DNA from: Archivesica marissinica
Taxonomy: Eukaryota; Mollusca; Bivalvia; Venerida; Vesicomyidae
Assembly (NCBI GenBank): GCA_014843695.1
Contig: CM026398.1
Span: 15,448,725-15,512,724, forward strand
Direction: 5' to 3'
Length of the DNA: 64,000 bases
The translations under genes were made by a program, and so were the position numbers. Shown piece after piece: positions 44,491 through 57,000 of this stretch; within the stretch, counting starts at the first letter, position 1, and each line of letters begins with the position of its first letter. The notes below the pieces were generated by a model. The model ran no database searches and was not told the origin of the DNA. It was given only the letters and a program-made list of their open reading frames with translations.

Positions 44491-44995
44491 AGTTGTCAGT
44501 CACTTATAGAGGTTGGAGAGTTGAGTACTGGAAACATGGGTGGTCTGCACTCCGCCTCAATCGACTGGCCACCCAATAATAATCAGAAAATGATTAATGG
44601 GCAGTAATAGAAAGAAGAAAAAAGAAGTATATGTGGCTATTCTTCCGGGTTGTAAACTATCCTTTGTCATTGAAGAAAATGGCGTCTTTAAATTGAATGA
44701 GATTCATAAAACCTGCATTCTGATTGGTCAATATGAAAATGTGTTAGTTCCTCGTTTATACGGGTTTACTACAAAATTAGAGATTTTATTGGATTATGGT
44801 TTCAAATGTTAGGTTCTAAGACAACACAATTCTCAATATAATAGATAGATGCCAGAGTTTCATTGGGAATGTAACCTTAATTTCATGAACATATTCTGAT
44901 GACAGAAATCGGCATCCAATCAAAACCGTTGTTTCACACAGCATAGAACTGGCATAAAAATCAGAACTAGAAAATTCCCTCAATTTCGACTAAAA
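44491..44995 (+). promoter_or_regulatory. Likely ING3 5' flank
   Basis: This is the space between the last SINE and the ING3 start codon. Two CCAAT-type motifs are visible: GATTGGTCA near 44722 and CCAATCA near 44915. A 71-codon frame at 44597-44812 has no recognised domain. No TATA box is placed with confidence. Promoter status is inferred from position only. Confidence 0.25.
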
Positions 44996-45023
44996 ATGTT
45001 GTACCTTGAAGACTATCTGGAGA
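44996..45023 (+). CDS. ING3: ING3 exon 1
   Basis: ATG at 44996 encodes MLYLEDYLE, the invariant start of ING3 proteins. The donor GTAAGT follows one base into codon 10. Confidence 0.92.
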
Positions 45024-48000
45024 GTAAGTGATATCTTATTTTTGTTTGTTAGCTTATACGTTTATTCACTCAATATAGGAGAATGAATATGTTGTAAATT
45101 GGGGTATCCATTGTTCTTTTCAGTGATCGAAAATCTTCCGATGGAAATGAGAGAAAGACTGACGGAAATGAGAGAAATGGACCTACAAGTACAAAGTTAG
45201 TACGATTATGAAGAATAAAACAATGTATAAGTTAATAATTTAGCCGAATTGTTTCGCTATTCTGTAAAATTGTTTTATTACCTCCCTGGATGTTTACACA
45301 GTCAAGCCAGAGTTGCTTCCCTTATTCATCATATACACCTTAGTATATTAATTATTATGCTGAGCAGTTTCCATGTATGTTTACTGCAGTTACACTCCAG
45401 TAAAAATCCAGTTCCGCGTGAGACGTTGCTGATTGATTAGTTTAGTTTATACAAATTTATTTTAGCTTGATTGCGAAACAAGTTCTTACAACGTATCCCG
45501 GCGTGAAGAGTTTTCGCCCAGAACAGGTTTTCGCCCAACTGTGGAAATAGCAAGTCGCGAGAGATCACGCAATATTTCACGCTCCAGTTACCGGAATTAT
45601 AAATAAACATACCTTGTGCACGTCCAATCTATTTCTAACTGATCATAATATATCAGACAAGGTAAATTAGCGGTGAAAACTTTAAACCTACCCCAGTTTT
45701 CACTAATTTCACTATATCCGTTTTATGTCACCATATAAATATCATTTTTTTAAAGAAATTGGCAATTTTTTCTCCAAAATGATATATGCATCGTCTGCCA
45801 CGCCAATATATTTACGAATAAAAATGTCATTATAGTCTCACTGCTCCGTGTTTATGAGTTCCGTCTGTTATTACACACAAGGGGTCCTTATTCATAATAT
45901 CGATTTTCACCGTTTTTCGCCTTCAGGCCACGTGTTTTCACAGAGGTTCTCCAACTGATATACATGGTTATTAAACCTAGTTATTCTCTGTTAGGCACCG
46001 TGTGATGTGTTCGATGGATGGGTCCAGTTACGGTTCTGCACCCAGTCAGAGTAATTAGGAGGCGCGACGACTTCTTATGCCCCGTGTGTTTGTCTAAGTT
46101 AAACTAAATTAGTGTTTTAGATACAGTATATAGACAAAATGCTCTCCAACAAATGAATTTTGAGTGAAAATGATAAATTAAGCCTATTATTAAAGTAAGT
46201 GTTCCTTATTTATATTGTTTTGTTAAAAAAAACTGTTGCTTACATAATAATGCTCGCGCTGTAGGCAATTTCCACAGTTAGGCGAAAACATGTGACGTCA
46301 TTCCGGATTACTGAGAATGAGGTACCGCTATTTTGTCAACTTTTCTCAATAAGTAAACAATCAGTTTTCTTCGAGATTTTGGGGAATGAAAAGTAAAATA
46401 TTGTTTATTTGGTGACATAAAATTGTTTGCAGTGTATGACAATTCTAAACCTATAGGAGTCCGTTATGTACTACGTCGTCGAAAACCAGTAACACCGGGA
46501 TACATATTCTACATCTACATAGTAGGATGCATTATGGGTATATCGCGGTACTAGCTATTAAAAACCAAACTACAGATACACTATTATGTACCTGAATTTA
46601 AAAATAATTTTGCATCATCTTATGACTTCCCCACTTCAACATTACACATACACAAAGAAGAAATACTATTGGGAATCACTTGTGTTTATCATGTTTTTGA
46701 TGCCATCGTGTCAGCAGTTACGTATTCAGTAGTTCCGAGCATACCGCGGCAAATGGCCGAGGCCCTGATTTGTGTGTTTATACAAAGGTAGTCATAATAA
46801 AATTATGTGAGTATTTGATAGAGACCTTAATCTGTATAATATGTAAGTCTAGCAGTAAATTTGTCATATTAACATAAAACATGAATATCTTTTTAATCTC
46901 CCACCAGAAAACAACAAACAGCCTTAGGCCCACGATGGGCCTACTTTTTATGAATAATAAAATGCGGGAATCTGGCTATATCACCACATGTCAATAGATT
47001 TACATCACGGAAGAAAGTTCAATAGATATGAACATCAACTTGTTTTTAATAAAAAAATACTACATTTGAGGGGGAACTGTTTTGAAAAATAATCATTCAA
47101 TAGAAAAAGCGTGTCTCGGACCTTAAAATTATGCCCATATTTGGTAATACGGGAATTACGTAGTAACCTAAACACGTGATCAAAACAGCTTCATTCATAA
47201 ATACCAGGTAGCAGACCGCCATTTTACAAAGTTGGAATGAACATAAATATATATTATGGCCATTTGGAGCATTTTATCAGATAAAGGGGTGGGGTAATTT
47301 TGCATAGATTTTGATATTCAGGTAAGCATCTTGCATCAGTAATTTTCGAACCACTTACGTTGACAGTTTATGATTTCTTGTTTATCAACACATGTTTACC
47401 TTTCTGGGTCAACACTGATCCAATGGAAAGAATGATAGGTGGCGTTATTTTACCTCGTTCTGAAAAAGTGTGGATGCCTCGGTATGTTACGACCAGCGGT
47501 ATGTTAAGAAACGACTATACTCCCAACACGACGCGAGTATGACATCATATTATTATTAATCGCTCTCGAGACCTCATTCCTGATGGAATCCATCGCCACG
47601 AGGGAGAGAGAAGAGGCAATGTGGAATTTAAATGCCTTGCCTAAGGGCACAATCGTAACTGCTCCAGCGGAGGCTCGAACTCTGGGTCTTTCGCACCTGA
47701 AGCGAACGTGTTACCACTGCCCTATTACGACTCCCAGTACAGCTATTGTAAATGGCTTGTTCAGTACCAACTATTATTAACCAAGGCCAGGGATGACATG
47801 TTTCAGATGTTGTTCCCTATTGGGTGCCAGCTACATGCATGTTATCAGTCTGTTGCCATTAAACGACGAGAAGAACTATATAAGTTTTCTTTCGTTCTAA
47901 TCCCTTTCAGTCTACTGCTGTTAAATTATATGTAAAATGTTCATTTCTTGATTACATGTACAAATACTGAAATAAATAATGTTTAAACTAAACGACCAGC

Positions 48001-51000
48001 TAGGTTTGTGCTGAGAAAGAGTAAAATTGACCTCGCATTTGGCTTAAACAAAATTGTTTAAATTCAATTCAAACTTGATTTATTCTCGGAGTTTTCCAGA
48101 GGAGGTATGGTCTTGTACCTAGCTACGGGTAACATAGATTGTTTCATCGTTGTAGCGCGTTCGCTTAAGGTATGAGCGGTTCAGAGTTTGCGTGTAGCTG
48201 TTATGATTGTCCCATTAGGCACAGCTATTAAATTCCTTCGGTACATTACCAGCTGCGGCTACATGTTTTATGCATTCACTAATTAGAGCCTGCAGTACAT
48301 TACCAGCTGCGGCTACATGTTTTATGCATTCACTCATTAGAGCCTGCAGTACATTACCAGCTCCAGTACATTACCAGCTGCAGCTACATGTTTTATGCAT
48401 TCACTCAATAGAGCCTGCAGTACATTACCAGCTGCAGCTACATGCTTTATGCATTCACTAATTAGAGCCTGCAGTACATTACCAGTTGCGGCTACATGCT
48501 TTATGCATTCACTCATTAGAGCCTGCAGTACATTACCAGCTGCGGCTACATGTTTTATGCATTCACTCAATAGAGCCTGCAGTACATTACCAGCTGCGGC
48601 TACATGTTTTATGCATTTACTCATTAGAGCCTGCAATACCTTACCAGTTCCAGCTACATGCTATATGCATTCACTCAATAGAGCCTGCAGTACATTACCA
48701 GCTGTGGCTACATGTTTTATGCATTTACTCATTAGAGCCTGCAATACATTACCAGTTCCAGCTACATGCTTTATGCATTCACTCAATAGAGCCTGCAGTA
48801 CATTACCAGCTGCAGCTACATGTTTTATGCATTCACTCATTAGAGCCTGCAGTACATTACCAGCTCTGGCTACATGTTTTATGCATTCACTAATTAGAGC
48901 CTGCAGTACATTACCAGCTGCGGCTACATGTTTTATGCATTCACTCATTAGAGCCTGCAGTACATTACCAGCTGCGGCTACATGTTTTATGCATTCACTC
49001 ATTATGCAGTATCTCATTGCCATATTGTAAAGCTGTTGAAATGGTGTATGCCGCAGTGTTATATAAACTCTAAATTCTCTAATGTATGGGCTGGAGCATG
49101 GTGGTTCCGGGAGGTATACAATGTAGTTTATACAAATTTATTTTAGCTCGATTGTGAAACAAGTTATTTCAACTTATATTAATCACTCTCGAGACCTCAT
49201 TCCTAATGGAATCCATCACCACGAGGGAGAGAGAAGAGGCAACATGGAATTTAAATGCCTTGCCTAAGGGCACAATCGTAACGGCTCCAGCAGGGCTCGA
49301 ACTCCAGACCTTTCGCACCTGAAGCGAACACGCATCCACTGCGCCATCACGACTTCCACTTATACAATGTAGCTTATATGGTGCACTAATTAGGCTAAAT
49401 GACTAATCTCTTCAGGAAGCGTCACTCATATGTGCGTCACTCATAACCAGTAGCGACGATAAATAAACGTAAAACACAATCACACTATTTAGTAGATGGA
49501 ACATATATACAAAGTCTTGATGTATATAACTTTGGAAATGAGCTTTAGCATAAAAACATTGTAGCAAAAAATTAAATATGAATCAAATCGAAAATAATCA
49601 AATTGTGTCTGATATTGAAATCGAATTGAGCCTTAGATGAATCGTTCAACGTTTGTAAACCCTTTCCTTCATATAAGCGCCACTTGATGCCATTACCAAT
49701 ACGACATACATTTACAATACCAAACCAATGTTTTATAATATAATAAAGGCCAGAAATCTAATGTAGTTCGAGTAATATCTATGGAGGTGGGATAGATATG
49801 GCCACTACTTATCTTCTGCATGATAGCTAAATGGCTGTCGTTTGTATGGAGATATAATAGTATATTATTAATTAACCTAAATCTCTATGAAGGAAAGGGT
49901 TAAATGGCTCTCGTTTGTATGGAGATATAGTAGTATATTAACCTAAATCTCTATGAAGTCCCAGTGGGATAGATATGGCGACTACTTATCCACTGCATGA
50001 TAGCTAAATGGCTGTCGTTTGTATGGAGATATAATAGTATATAAACCTAAATCTCTATGAAGGAAAGGGTTAAATGGCTGTCATTTGTATGGAGATATAG
50101 TAGTATATTAACCTAAATCTGATCTCTATGAAGGAAAGGGTTGGTGTTCAGGAGATTTGCTGTATTGTGGAAATGTTTTTGTTTTGTAGATTCATTGGAT
50201 GGGTTAGATGAAAGAGTGACCTCCTTCTTCAAAAAGTGTATTCAGCCAAATGTGAAGACAGACTGGAAGGAAGAACAGTTTGGAAAAATAAAAAAGGTTG
50301 ATGCACTGCAAATGTTTGCTATTTTACATGTATATATGTACATGTTGTATACGTGTAAAAGCTCTTGTTTTTTGTTTGGTTTTTTTACTCTTTTTTCTTT
50401 TTTTTCTTGGTTATTTTACTCTTTTTTCTTCTTTTTTTTCCTTCTTTTTTTCTTTCTTTTTACTTTTCTTTTTTCTTTTCTTTTTTTCCCTTTTTATTTT
50501 TAAATAACATTACTTAGATTAACTTGGCATATGTTGATAATATTAGCTTGATGTACCATACTCTTAAGCGTATTGTATTAATATAATACCTGGTATAAGT
50601 TTTATGTTAATCTTTCATGTTTCCTTATATGGAATATATATGGCATTTACATTTGATTACATTGGCGGCCATATTTGACGCCATCTTGGATTGATTAATT
50701 TGTCAAATGAGGATAAGTATATCATATCTATATGGATTAGCTTTACTAATATTAACAAACTAGTTCATGTGAGGTCCGCCTCCGTGGTCGAGTGGTTAAG
50801 GTCGCTGACTTGTAACCTATCATCACTGATGGTCACGGGTTCGAGCCCCGCTCAGACCGTGTCTCATTTATATGAAAAAGTTGGCAGTTTCTTACGGATG
50901 TTGGTGCACCCAAGTACTGGTTAACCGCTGGAGCCTGCCCAGGAAATGTGTTGTTAGGTAAACTGCCCGCCGGCGATATAGCCCAAAATGGTGCTGATGC

Positions 51001-54000
51001 AGGCGTAAAACCCGAAATATAACATAAAATATAACCTAAATATAACATAAATATAACATAACATATAACATAAAGTTCATGTGAGATTGAGAGTTATTTG
51101 AAGTTCTGAGCGTTACGTAGTATAGCGCAGAACGTATGTCTTAAAGTACTGTAAGCACTACTACACGGTTCAATCATGTATGCGATCACATGACTGAGTG
51201 GTCAAACAGGTTTGTGGCGCTAACACGCCACGAGGAAATCATTTAGTAAAATCAGTTCTAGTTCTGACAGCGATCAACGCAGACGTTTATTTAAATTTCG
51301 CTATTCCAATTCTCATATGCACAAAGATAAATAGAAAAGTAATATTAACATTTATTCAATGCAAGCAACACGTAAAGTAATGTATTTATCGAATAACAGT
51401 ATATGGATGCAAGATGGGTGGAATGTGGTGGCCAGGTCCAGTTTTCCAGAGTATTTTACATTAACTATAGTGGGTGAAGTTTTCTCTCTGGTTTTTACCC
51501 TGGTTTGGTACATCACATGTCGCATCTATCGTAGTTAACATTTACTAAGATACAGTATATACAATGCATTTTAGAAAGTATGTTATATGTATATTTACAA
51601 GTACATGAATTAACTAGTGGTGTCTGTCTATCGCACGTCATTGCCCACTGCAAAAACTGTGTTGTTTTGTGCGCAAAGGTGTTAAGACTTACTTAGATAG
51701 GAATTCTAGCCTATTTTATGCCGTTATTGGTTATAGGTTGATAGGCTCTGTTTTCCAGTCTGATATTACGTTTGCTGGTTTGATATGATCACGAGCCCGT
51801 ATCAAACAAGATGAAGTTGGGCCAGTGTATCTTGCTGGACAATATTCTGTTTAATCAAAAATAAGGAGAGTGAGGCCCCCCTGAGGGCGAAGTCAGGGTC
51901 ACTAGGGCGACTATTTCTCCCAATTCGCCCTCTAGAATGAGCCCTGCATTTAGTGCCTTTCTATCGTTGATTGATGAATGAATTAAAAGTGAGAACATTT
52001 CTTGCAGGAGTACTATAAAACACTGGAAGATGCTGATGAAAAGGTGCAGCTTGCAAACCATATATATGACCTGGTATGAACTTTCTGGTACATTTTATTC
52101 TTTTGTGTACAGTCAAACCTGTGTTAGTGGTCACCTAATAAGCAATCAACCTGTATTAAGCAGCCATTAAGCAGCCATTAAGCAGCCAGTTTCCAGATTC
52201 CCATTATGTTGTTTTACTATACATTTGACCTCTATGAAGCAACTACCTGTGCTAGGCAGCCACTTTCTGTGATTCCCTTCACTGGCTGCTTAAGACAGGT
52301 TTGACTGTAGTTCTTTTCTGACATTATAGGATGGTTTTGTTTAGTTTCGTGTTACTGCTGGTCAAGATATTGAAAGATCCAGATTTCGAACCCCGCTGGA
52401 GCCGTTACGATTGTGCCCTTAGGCAAGGCATTTAATTTCCACGTTGCCTCTTCTCTCTCCCTCGTGGCGATGGATTCCATCAGTAATGAGGTCTCGAGAG
52501 TGATTAATTAAGGCCTTCGTGATATATTGCTACGCATAAGAACTTCAAACTCTGGTTATTCTGCGATATACCACGGTTGATACTTATTATTTCGATTCTA
52601 ACACGCCTTACTTCTAATAAGTTTAGACGAGAATCAAAGGAGTATTTTCTTCAAACGCCGTGCTACTCCGCTGCATTTGGCTTTCGAAATTTCCTCCCGC
52701 GTAAGGGGTGATGACGTTATTTTTTATAGAAAATATCAATCTAGTGCATAAATGAACAACAGTTGTAACTGATCAATAATTTTATTTATTTTGTCAAATA
52801 AAAATGTACAGAATAGTAACTGAAACGTTACTTAACAGAAAAACAAGACGGACAAGAGATTATCTGATTCTAAAAATAGCTCACTTCTGCGAATTCCCAC
52901 GGTAGTATTTACAAACATCATGTGACTTTCATTCATAAAATTTTACACGCATTGTATAAATGGAATAGCCAAAACACGGTGCGCGCGGCAGCATAGATCA
53001 AGGTAGGTACATGTATATCGCAGAATAACCCAAGGTAGATTTTACTCTACAAGTATGTATGTTATTAGCTGGGTCGTGTTAGAATATAAGTTATAAGAAC
53101 TTTCGCAATCGAGCTAAAATAAATTTGTATAGACTAAGATATCGTTATTGTTTAGGTCATGCATGTATAGAAATATATGTACTATCCAACTGGCTTGCTA
53201 AAGGTCGGTAGTTCTACTCGGGTCACCTCCTGTGTCTGAAATACTGCACAGAGGAGCACCATAGGCCAGTAGTCCAGTGGTTTACATGTTGGACTTTGAA
53301 TCCAGGGATCGCAGGTTCGATCCCCCGTCTGACCCTGATAATCTTAACTGTCACGTCGGTATCATGTCGTTGCTTTACACTGTACACGTAAAAGAACCAG
53401 AGGAGACTCTGTAATGGGTCTCTGTCTGTATCATGCACTATCCTCCAAAATCTAAAATGACTAATCTCTTCAGGTGGCGTCGCTCATATGGGCAACCGGT
53501 AGCGACGATAATAAACTTAAAACACACACACACTTTGAATTACATCTACGGTATGTAAGTTCAATGACTTTAAAATTAAAAATGTTCTGTTTGATTTTGT
53601 CTTCTTTTTTTCCCCTAAAATTGATATTAACTCAATTGCGAAACAAGTTCTTACAACTTATATTAATCACTCTCAAGACCTCATTCCTGATGGAATCCAT
53701 CGTCACGTGGGAGAGAGCAGAGGCAACATGCAATTTAAATGCCTTGCTTAAGGGCACAATCGTAGCGTCTCCAGCGGGGCTCAAACTCCAGACCTTTCAC
53801 ACCTGAAGCGAACACGCATCCACTGCGCTATCACGACTTCCACAATATATCTTCTTTCTACAGGTGGACAGGCATTTACGAAAACTTGATCAAGAATTAT
53901 CAAAGTTCAAGATGGAACTGGAGGCTGACAACGCAGGAATCACAGAAGTGCTTGAGAAAAGTTTGTATAATGCACATTGGCATTCATATTTCTATTATCA

Positions 54001-57000
54001 CAACCATCTAGCACCTACAAGGAACCTGAACTATTTTATTCCATTGTCCCCGAATCCAGTACCATATAAACTCTTTTTTCCACCTGAACAATGCATTGGA
54101 ATGGTCCAGCTCTAACTTAACCAGTTTTGCTGAGCGGTTGTCTCCCCTGTACAGTCCAGCTCTAACGTAACCATTTTTGCTGAGCAGTTGTCTCCCCTGT
54201 ACAGTCCAGCTCTAACGTAACCATTTTTGCTGAGCGGTTGTCTCCCCTGTACAGTCCAGCTCTAACGTAACCATTTTTGCTGAGCAGTTGTCTCCCTTGT
54301 ACAGTCCAGCTCTAACGTAACCATTTTTGCTGAGCGGTTGTCTCCCCTGTACAGTCCAGCTCTAACGTAACCATTTTTGCTGAGTGGTTGTCTCCCCTGT
54401 ACAGTCCAGCTCTAACGTAACCATTTTTGCTGAGCGGTTGTCTCCCCTGTACAGTCCAGCTCTAACGTAACCATTTTTGCTGAGCGGTTGTCTCCCCTGT
54501 ACAGTCCAGCTCTAACGTAACCATTTTTGCTGAGCGGTTGTCTCCCCTGTACAGTCCAGCTCTAACGTAACCAGTTTTGCTGAGCGGTTGTCTCCCCTAT
54601 ACAGTCCAGCTCTAACGTAACCATTTTTGCTGAGCGGTTGTCTCCCCTGTACAGTCTAGCTCTAACGTAACCATTTTTGCTGAGCGGTTGTCTCCCCTAT
54701 ACAGTCCAGCTCTAACGTAACCATTTTTGCTGAGCGGTTGTCTCCCCTGTACAGTCTAGCTCTAACGTAACCATTTTTGCTTAGCGGTTGTCTCCCCTGT
54801 ACAGTCCAGCTCTAACGCAACCATTTTTGCTGAGCGGTTGTCTCCCCTGTAGCCCTAATGTTTGTTTTTATCACTCTTAGTATCTAGTTCTTTTTAACTT
54901 GTCGAATAAATTGGATGTAATATGCAAACAACATAGATCCAGATCAGCAGCAGTGTAAGATCTATGTTGTTTGCTGTTCAGACAAGTGATTTACCTCCAC
55001 TATCTAAATAGTAAACAGCATAGAGCCTGATCAGACAGCATGTTCTGTGCAGTCTGACCTGGCTCTATGCTGTTTGCAAAAGTGACTTTAGTCGTGATTG
55101 GCAGGTTAAGAGTCAACACTCGCTGTCTCGCTTAATGAGATTTAGTCGTTGTGCCTAGGTCAGTTTTGATGTGTACAAGGGATGCCCACCTAATAGGTTT
55201 GTAAAATTGAGAAAACACTGAGTGAAATGCATACATTTGTATTCTTTTCGTATTTCAATTTTGTGGTTGTGATAAAAAGAATTAATGATTTATTTTTATG
55301 TTGCAGATTCGTGTGTTGGCCACAAAAGATTTAAACACCTGAAAATATAATATGTTTACTATATATTGAAAGTGCGCGATCGCGTCCTTATATTGTGTCA
55401 TTTAATAAATGTCAACAAAATATGGTTAAAATGCACAGTACGACCATTAAATACAACATTTGTATAGCATTACTGGACACAATTTTGTATGAAAATATTT
55501 AAAAAAAATTGTTTTATTTATTTTTGGGAGAAATAGTGCCCCCTAAGGGCGAAGTCAGGGTCCCTAGGGTGACTATTTCACCCAAATCGCCCTCTACAAT
55601 GAGCCCTCCATTCAGAAACGAAACTATATCAACAACATTCCTGCCAAGTTTATATCTGAATAATTCCAAAATTTATAATATTTGGCGCTGTGCATTTTTG
55701 TCAGAAATGTGCTGCTAGAAGAGTTACAGATATTTGTACCATACTAGTTCTGTTTTCAGGGTCATTAGAAATGGACAAACCTCCGACACAGAATCACAGA
55801 GCCGAAAGTAAGTTTACTGTTTCAAGTTGCATTTCAGAGTTTGAAGTTACAGCCCAAACACTGTGTGATTTACGTTTATTTATCGTCGCTACCGGTTGCC
55901 CATATGAGCGACACCTCCTGAAGAGATTAGTCATTTTAGATTTTGAATGATAGTGCAATGGTACAGACAGAGACCCATTCCAGAGTCTTCCCTGGTCCTT
56001 TTACGTGCACGGTGTAAAGCACCGACACAAGACCTCGGTTTAACGTCCCATCTGAAAGACTGTTAATTGTATTAGGGTCAGACGGGGGATCGAACCTGCG
56101 ATCCCTGTATTACCAGTCCAGCGTGTTACCACTGGACTACAGATCCGTCTGTTTGAATCTGAGAGTTTGAAGTTACAGCCCAAAAACTGTATTACGCCTA
56201 TTGCATAGATCTAGTTAACAGCTCAAACAAGCGTTGAGTGAATTTTCATAATCGGACTTCTAAGCAGTCTTTGTTTCGCATACCAAACACTAGTGTGAAG
56301 TTTGAGTTAATACTTCCAGAATATATACATGCATGCACACGTATACTACCAATGTACTTGTATACTACCAATGCACTTGTGTACTACCAATACACTTGTG
56401 TACTACCAATGCACTTGTGTACTACCAATGCACTTGTGTACTACCAATGCACTTGTGTACTACCAATGTACTTGTGTACTACCAATGCACTTGTGTACTA
56501 CCAATGCACTTGTGTACTACCAATGCACTTGTGTACTACCAATGCACTTGTACTACCAATGCACTTGTGTACTACCAATGCACTTGTGTACTACCAATGC
56601 ACTTGTGTACTACCAATGCACTTGTGTACTACCAGTGCCCTTGTGTACTACCACTGCACTTGTGTACTACCAATGCACTTGTGTACTACCAATGCACTTG
56701 TGTACTACCAATGCACTTGTGTACTACCAATGCACTTGTGTACTACCAATGTACTTGTGTACTACCAATGCACTTGTGTACTACCAATGCACTTGTGTAC
56801 TACCAATGCACTTGTGTACTACCAATGCACTTGTACTACCAATGCACTTGTGTACTACCAATGCACTTGTGTACTACCAATGCACTTGTGTACTACCAAT
56901 GCACTTGTGTACTACCAGTGCTTGTGTACTACCATGCACTTGTGTACTACCAATGCACTTGTGTACTACCAATGCACTTGTGTACTACCAATGCACTTGT

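Noticed and set aside
44597..44812. 71-codon frame upstream of ING3 as a gene
   Set aside because: No recognised domain, and it lies in the likely promoter region. I could not support it as coding.
48270..49030. 18-residue periodic frames on both strands
   Set aside because: 54-bp satellite in an ING3 intron.
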